Positions 41,359 to 43,344 of a stretch of DNA of 43,344 nt are shown piece after piece. Under the pieces are notes generated by a model. It saw only the letters and a list, made by a program, of their open reading frames with translations. It was not told the DNA's origin and made no database searches. Source of the stretch: Elusimicrobiota bacterium (GTDB taxonomy: Bacteria; Elusimicrobiota; Elusimicrobia; Elusimicrobiales; UBA9959). Within the stretch, counting starts at the first letter, position 1. Each line of letters opens with the position of its first letter. The stretch is from the NCBI GenBank assembly GCA_030651035.1, contig JAUSCK010000099.1, forward strand, positions 1 through 43,344, written 5' to 3'. The position numbers were made by a program, and so were the translations under genes.

Positions 41359-43344
41359 TTATTTCTCCGGTTTAAGCAGCTCGAGTATGCGCTTCGTGTC
41401 GAACTTGCCGGCCAGCGCGCGCAGCGCCGAGGCAACGTGTATATTCTGGGCTCCCACGCGGACGGTCAGTTCAAGCAGGAGGTGAAAGTCGCCGTTGATC
41501 GCGGCTTCACGAAGCTGGGAAACCAGCTCCAGCGGCAGGTCGGCGACGGCCTCCCGCATCCGCGGTCCCGTGTTCTCCGTTCCGGGATCTGCGGCCGAAG
41601 ATTCTCCCTCGTAAACATATTCCGCGCCAAGGAGGGTCCGCATCTTCTCGAACAGTTCCGCTTCCCTGAAAGGCTTGAGGATCAGGGCGTCGGCCCCGGC
41701 GCCAAGCGCCTCCCGGTTTATCTCCCCGAAAATACTGGCGGTCACCGCGATGATCTTTACTTTCCTGCCGCCGGCGCCGGCTCGGATGCGGCGAATGGCC
41801 TCATAGCCGTCCATCACCGGCATTCGCAGGTCCATCAGTATGATCTGCGGAGGCCGGGCCTCAAACTCTTTGACCGCCTCCGTCCCGTTAACCGCCTGGC
41901 AGACATCAAAGCCCGCGGGAGTGAGCAGCTGGTACAGGAAGTCGCGGTTGTCTTGTTTGTCGTCGACGACCAGCACTCTGTACCGCGGCTGGCCGGGTTT
42001 AAGACCTGTAACCGACCGCGGCTGAACCTTTCCTACCGAGGCCGCGGGCGACGCCTTCTTCAGCGCGGCGTAAAAGCTGAAAATGCTCCCTTGCCCCGGC
42101 TGGCTTTTGACCGTTATATCCCCGCCCATCAGGCGCACGTAGCCGCGGCTTATGGCCAGCCCAGCCCGGTGCCTGTGCCGCCCGCCCTGCCCGCCTGCGC
42201 CTGCTCGAACGGATTAAACAGCCGGGCTAATTCCCCGGGCGCTATGCCCGGGCCCGTGTCCTCGATTTCCGCGGTCAGTTTAAATCCCAGCCCCTCGCCG
42301 GGCTGTGAGTTCACGCGTAAAATTACCCCTCCCTTCTCTGTGAACTTTAAAGCATTGCTGAGCAGGTTAAGCAGGATCTGCCGGAGCTTGCCCTCATCGG
42401 CCAGTACAAAGCGCGGCAATTCCCTGCCCCGTTTCACTTCCAGCCGCAGGCTTTTGGCCTCGGCGCGCTGCTCCATCATCTTCTCAACGTCTTCTATCAA
42501 GGCGTGGAGGTCGAAAGGTGACGGGTTAAGCGTTGTGCGGCCGGCTTCCGCCTTTGCCATCTCCAAGATGTCGTTTATCAGCGAGAGCAGGTGCTCCCCG
42601 CTGCGGTTTATGGTCTCGATCTGCTGTCTCTGTTTGGGCGTGGCCTCCGGGTCGCGCCGCAGCAGCTGGGAAAAGCCCAGTATGGCGTTCATCGGAGTCC
42701 GTATCTCATGGGACATGTTCGCAAGAAAGGCGCTTTTGGAACGGTTCGCCACCTCGGCCGCTTCCTTAGCCTGGCGCAGTTCGGTCTCGAACCGCCTGCG
42801 CGCCGTGATATCCTCGATGGCCAACAGGATGACCCGTTCTTTGCCCGACGCCCGCTGGATCTGCCGGGCGTTCAGCAGCATGATGCGGCGGCCTATGGCG
42901 GCGAAATCGTGTTCAACCTCATAGTTGTCAAAGGTCGCCTTTTGGGGAAGGATGGTTTCCAGCAGCTCCCGCAGTTTGGGAATATCCCACTGCTTATTGC
43001 CCAGGTCATAGATAAGCTGCCCGACGGTGTCCTTGGGATTCACTTTGAACACTTCATAGAAGGAGCGGCTGGCTGAGACCACCCTGAGGTCCTGGTCCAG
43101 CGAGATCAGGGGTTCGCGCACGGTGTTGATGATACTGTCCGAGTATTCGCGGGCGGCGTCTTCGGCTATTTTAGTGGCCGCCAGTTCTTTGCGGGCTTTC
43201 TCAAGCCCGTTCTCTATCTCCCGGCGCTCGGTAATATCCTCGATGGACAGGAGGATGATGCGCTCTTTTCCCGAGGCCCGCTGAATTTGGCGGGCGTTCA
43301 ATAGCATGATGCGGCGGCCGATATCCGCAAAATCGTGTTCTACT
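41359..43344 (-). pseudogene. Hybrid sensor kinase (PAS-PAS-HisKA-HATPase-REC), frameshifted and cut by the window edge
   Basis: The gene enters from the right edge in mid-protein. It encodes a PAS domain end, a full PAS domain nearly the same as the first, HisKA ('MSHEIRTPMNAILGFSQL'), HATPase, receiver ('IILMDLRMPVMDGY') and a helical tail. The HATPase frame breaks at ~42152-42162: 'GTGLGWP' then stop, where the paralog at 31267-33750 reads 'GTGLGLAISRGY'. One G is missing from the run there; the rest of the protein continues in another frame to 41359. Downstream sequence is otherwise well preserved, so this is a recent mutation or a base-calling error. Confidence 0.88.

Noticed and set aside
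32608-42924. Long rightward open frames opposite the signalling genes (for example 32608-33993, 36844-38286, 41323-42924)
   Set aside because: They are antisense to genes with clear domains, have compositionally odd proteins, and arise from the GC-rich third-position pattern of the true genes.
25367-43344. A GGDEF diguanylate cyclase, which a Wsp-type cluster would normally contain
   Set aside because: No GGDEF/GGEEF motif appears in any of the output proteins; the two cyclases here are class III nucleotidyl cyclases.

Overview
The window is bacterial and moderately GC-rich, with no rRNA, tRNA or CRISPR array that I can recognise. The source lineage cannot be fixed from this sequence. A very large fibronectin-III surface protein with an NPFDP / FlgD-like C-terminus, a PorV-like outer-membrane protein beside it, and the large expansion of receiver-kinase genes suggest a Gram-negative environmental lineage such as Elusimicrobiota. 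That is inference only.

Layout. (1) Positions 1-250 hold the start of a leftward receiver protein. (2) Positions ~440-12140 form an accessory island of mostly rightward, poorly related genes: a DUF4143-type ATPase, BrnT/BrnA, AbiEi plus a frameshifted AbiEii, a DUF1016/PDDEXK nuclease, a LexA-like winged helix with a DUF6155-like protein, a truncated AAA ATPase, a DUF4062/HATPase protein, two genes of unknown function and several gene fragments. The island carries duplicated segments and ends in the last codons of a tyrosine recombinase, so it looks like a decaying mobile defence/toxin-antitoxin region. (3) Positions 25018-12130 (leftward) read PorV-like/TPR protein, 2803-aa FN3 protein, membrane class III cyclase, receiver-histidine kinase, tightly packed. 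(4) Positions 43344-25367 (leftward) form one long signalling cluster: hybrid kinase (frameshifted), CheW, CheR-TPR, CheW, MCP, CheA-REC, CheB, second hybrid kinase, REC-HD-GYP, REC-adenylate cyclase, and three REC-HisKA-HATPase proteins.

How it may work. The CheW/CheR-TPR/CheW/MCP/CheA-REC/CheB set has the parts of a Wsp-type (alternative cellular function) chemosensory pathway. The usual REC-GGDEF output gene is absent. In its place, closely related receiver domains are joined to an HD-GYP phosphodiesterase, a class III cyclase and a series of histidine kinases. The same receiver-kinase type and a second cyclase follow the surface-protein operon, and a ~99-bp intergenic element is shared between the region upstream of that operon and the region upstream of the left-edge receiver gene. 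I infer, without proof, that the two blocks belong to one regulatory network linking chemosensory input to cAMP and c-di-GMP levels and to a secreted or surface FN3 protein.
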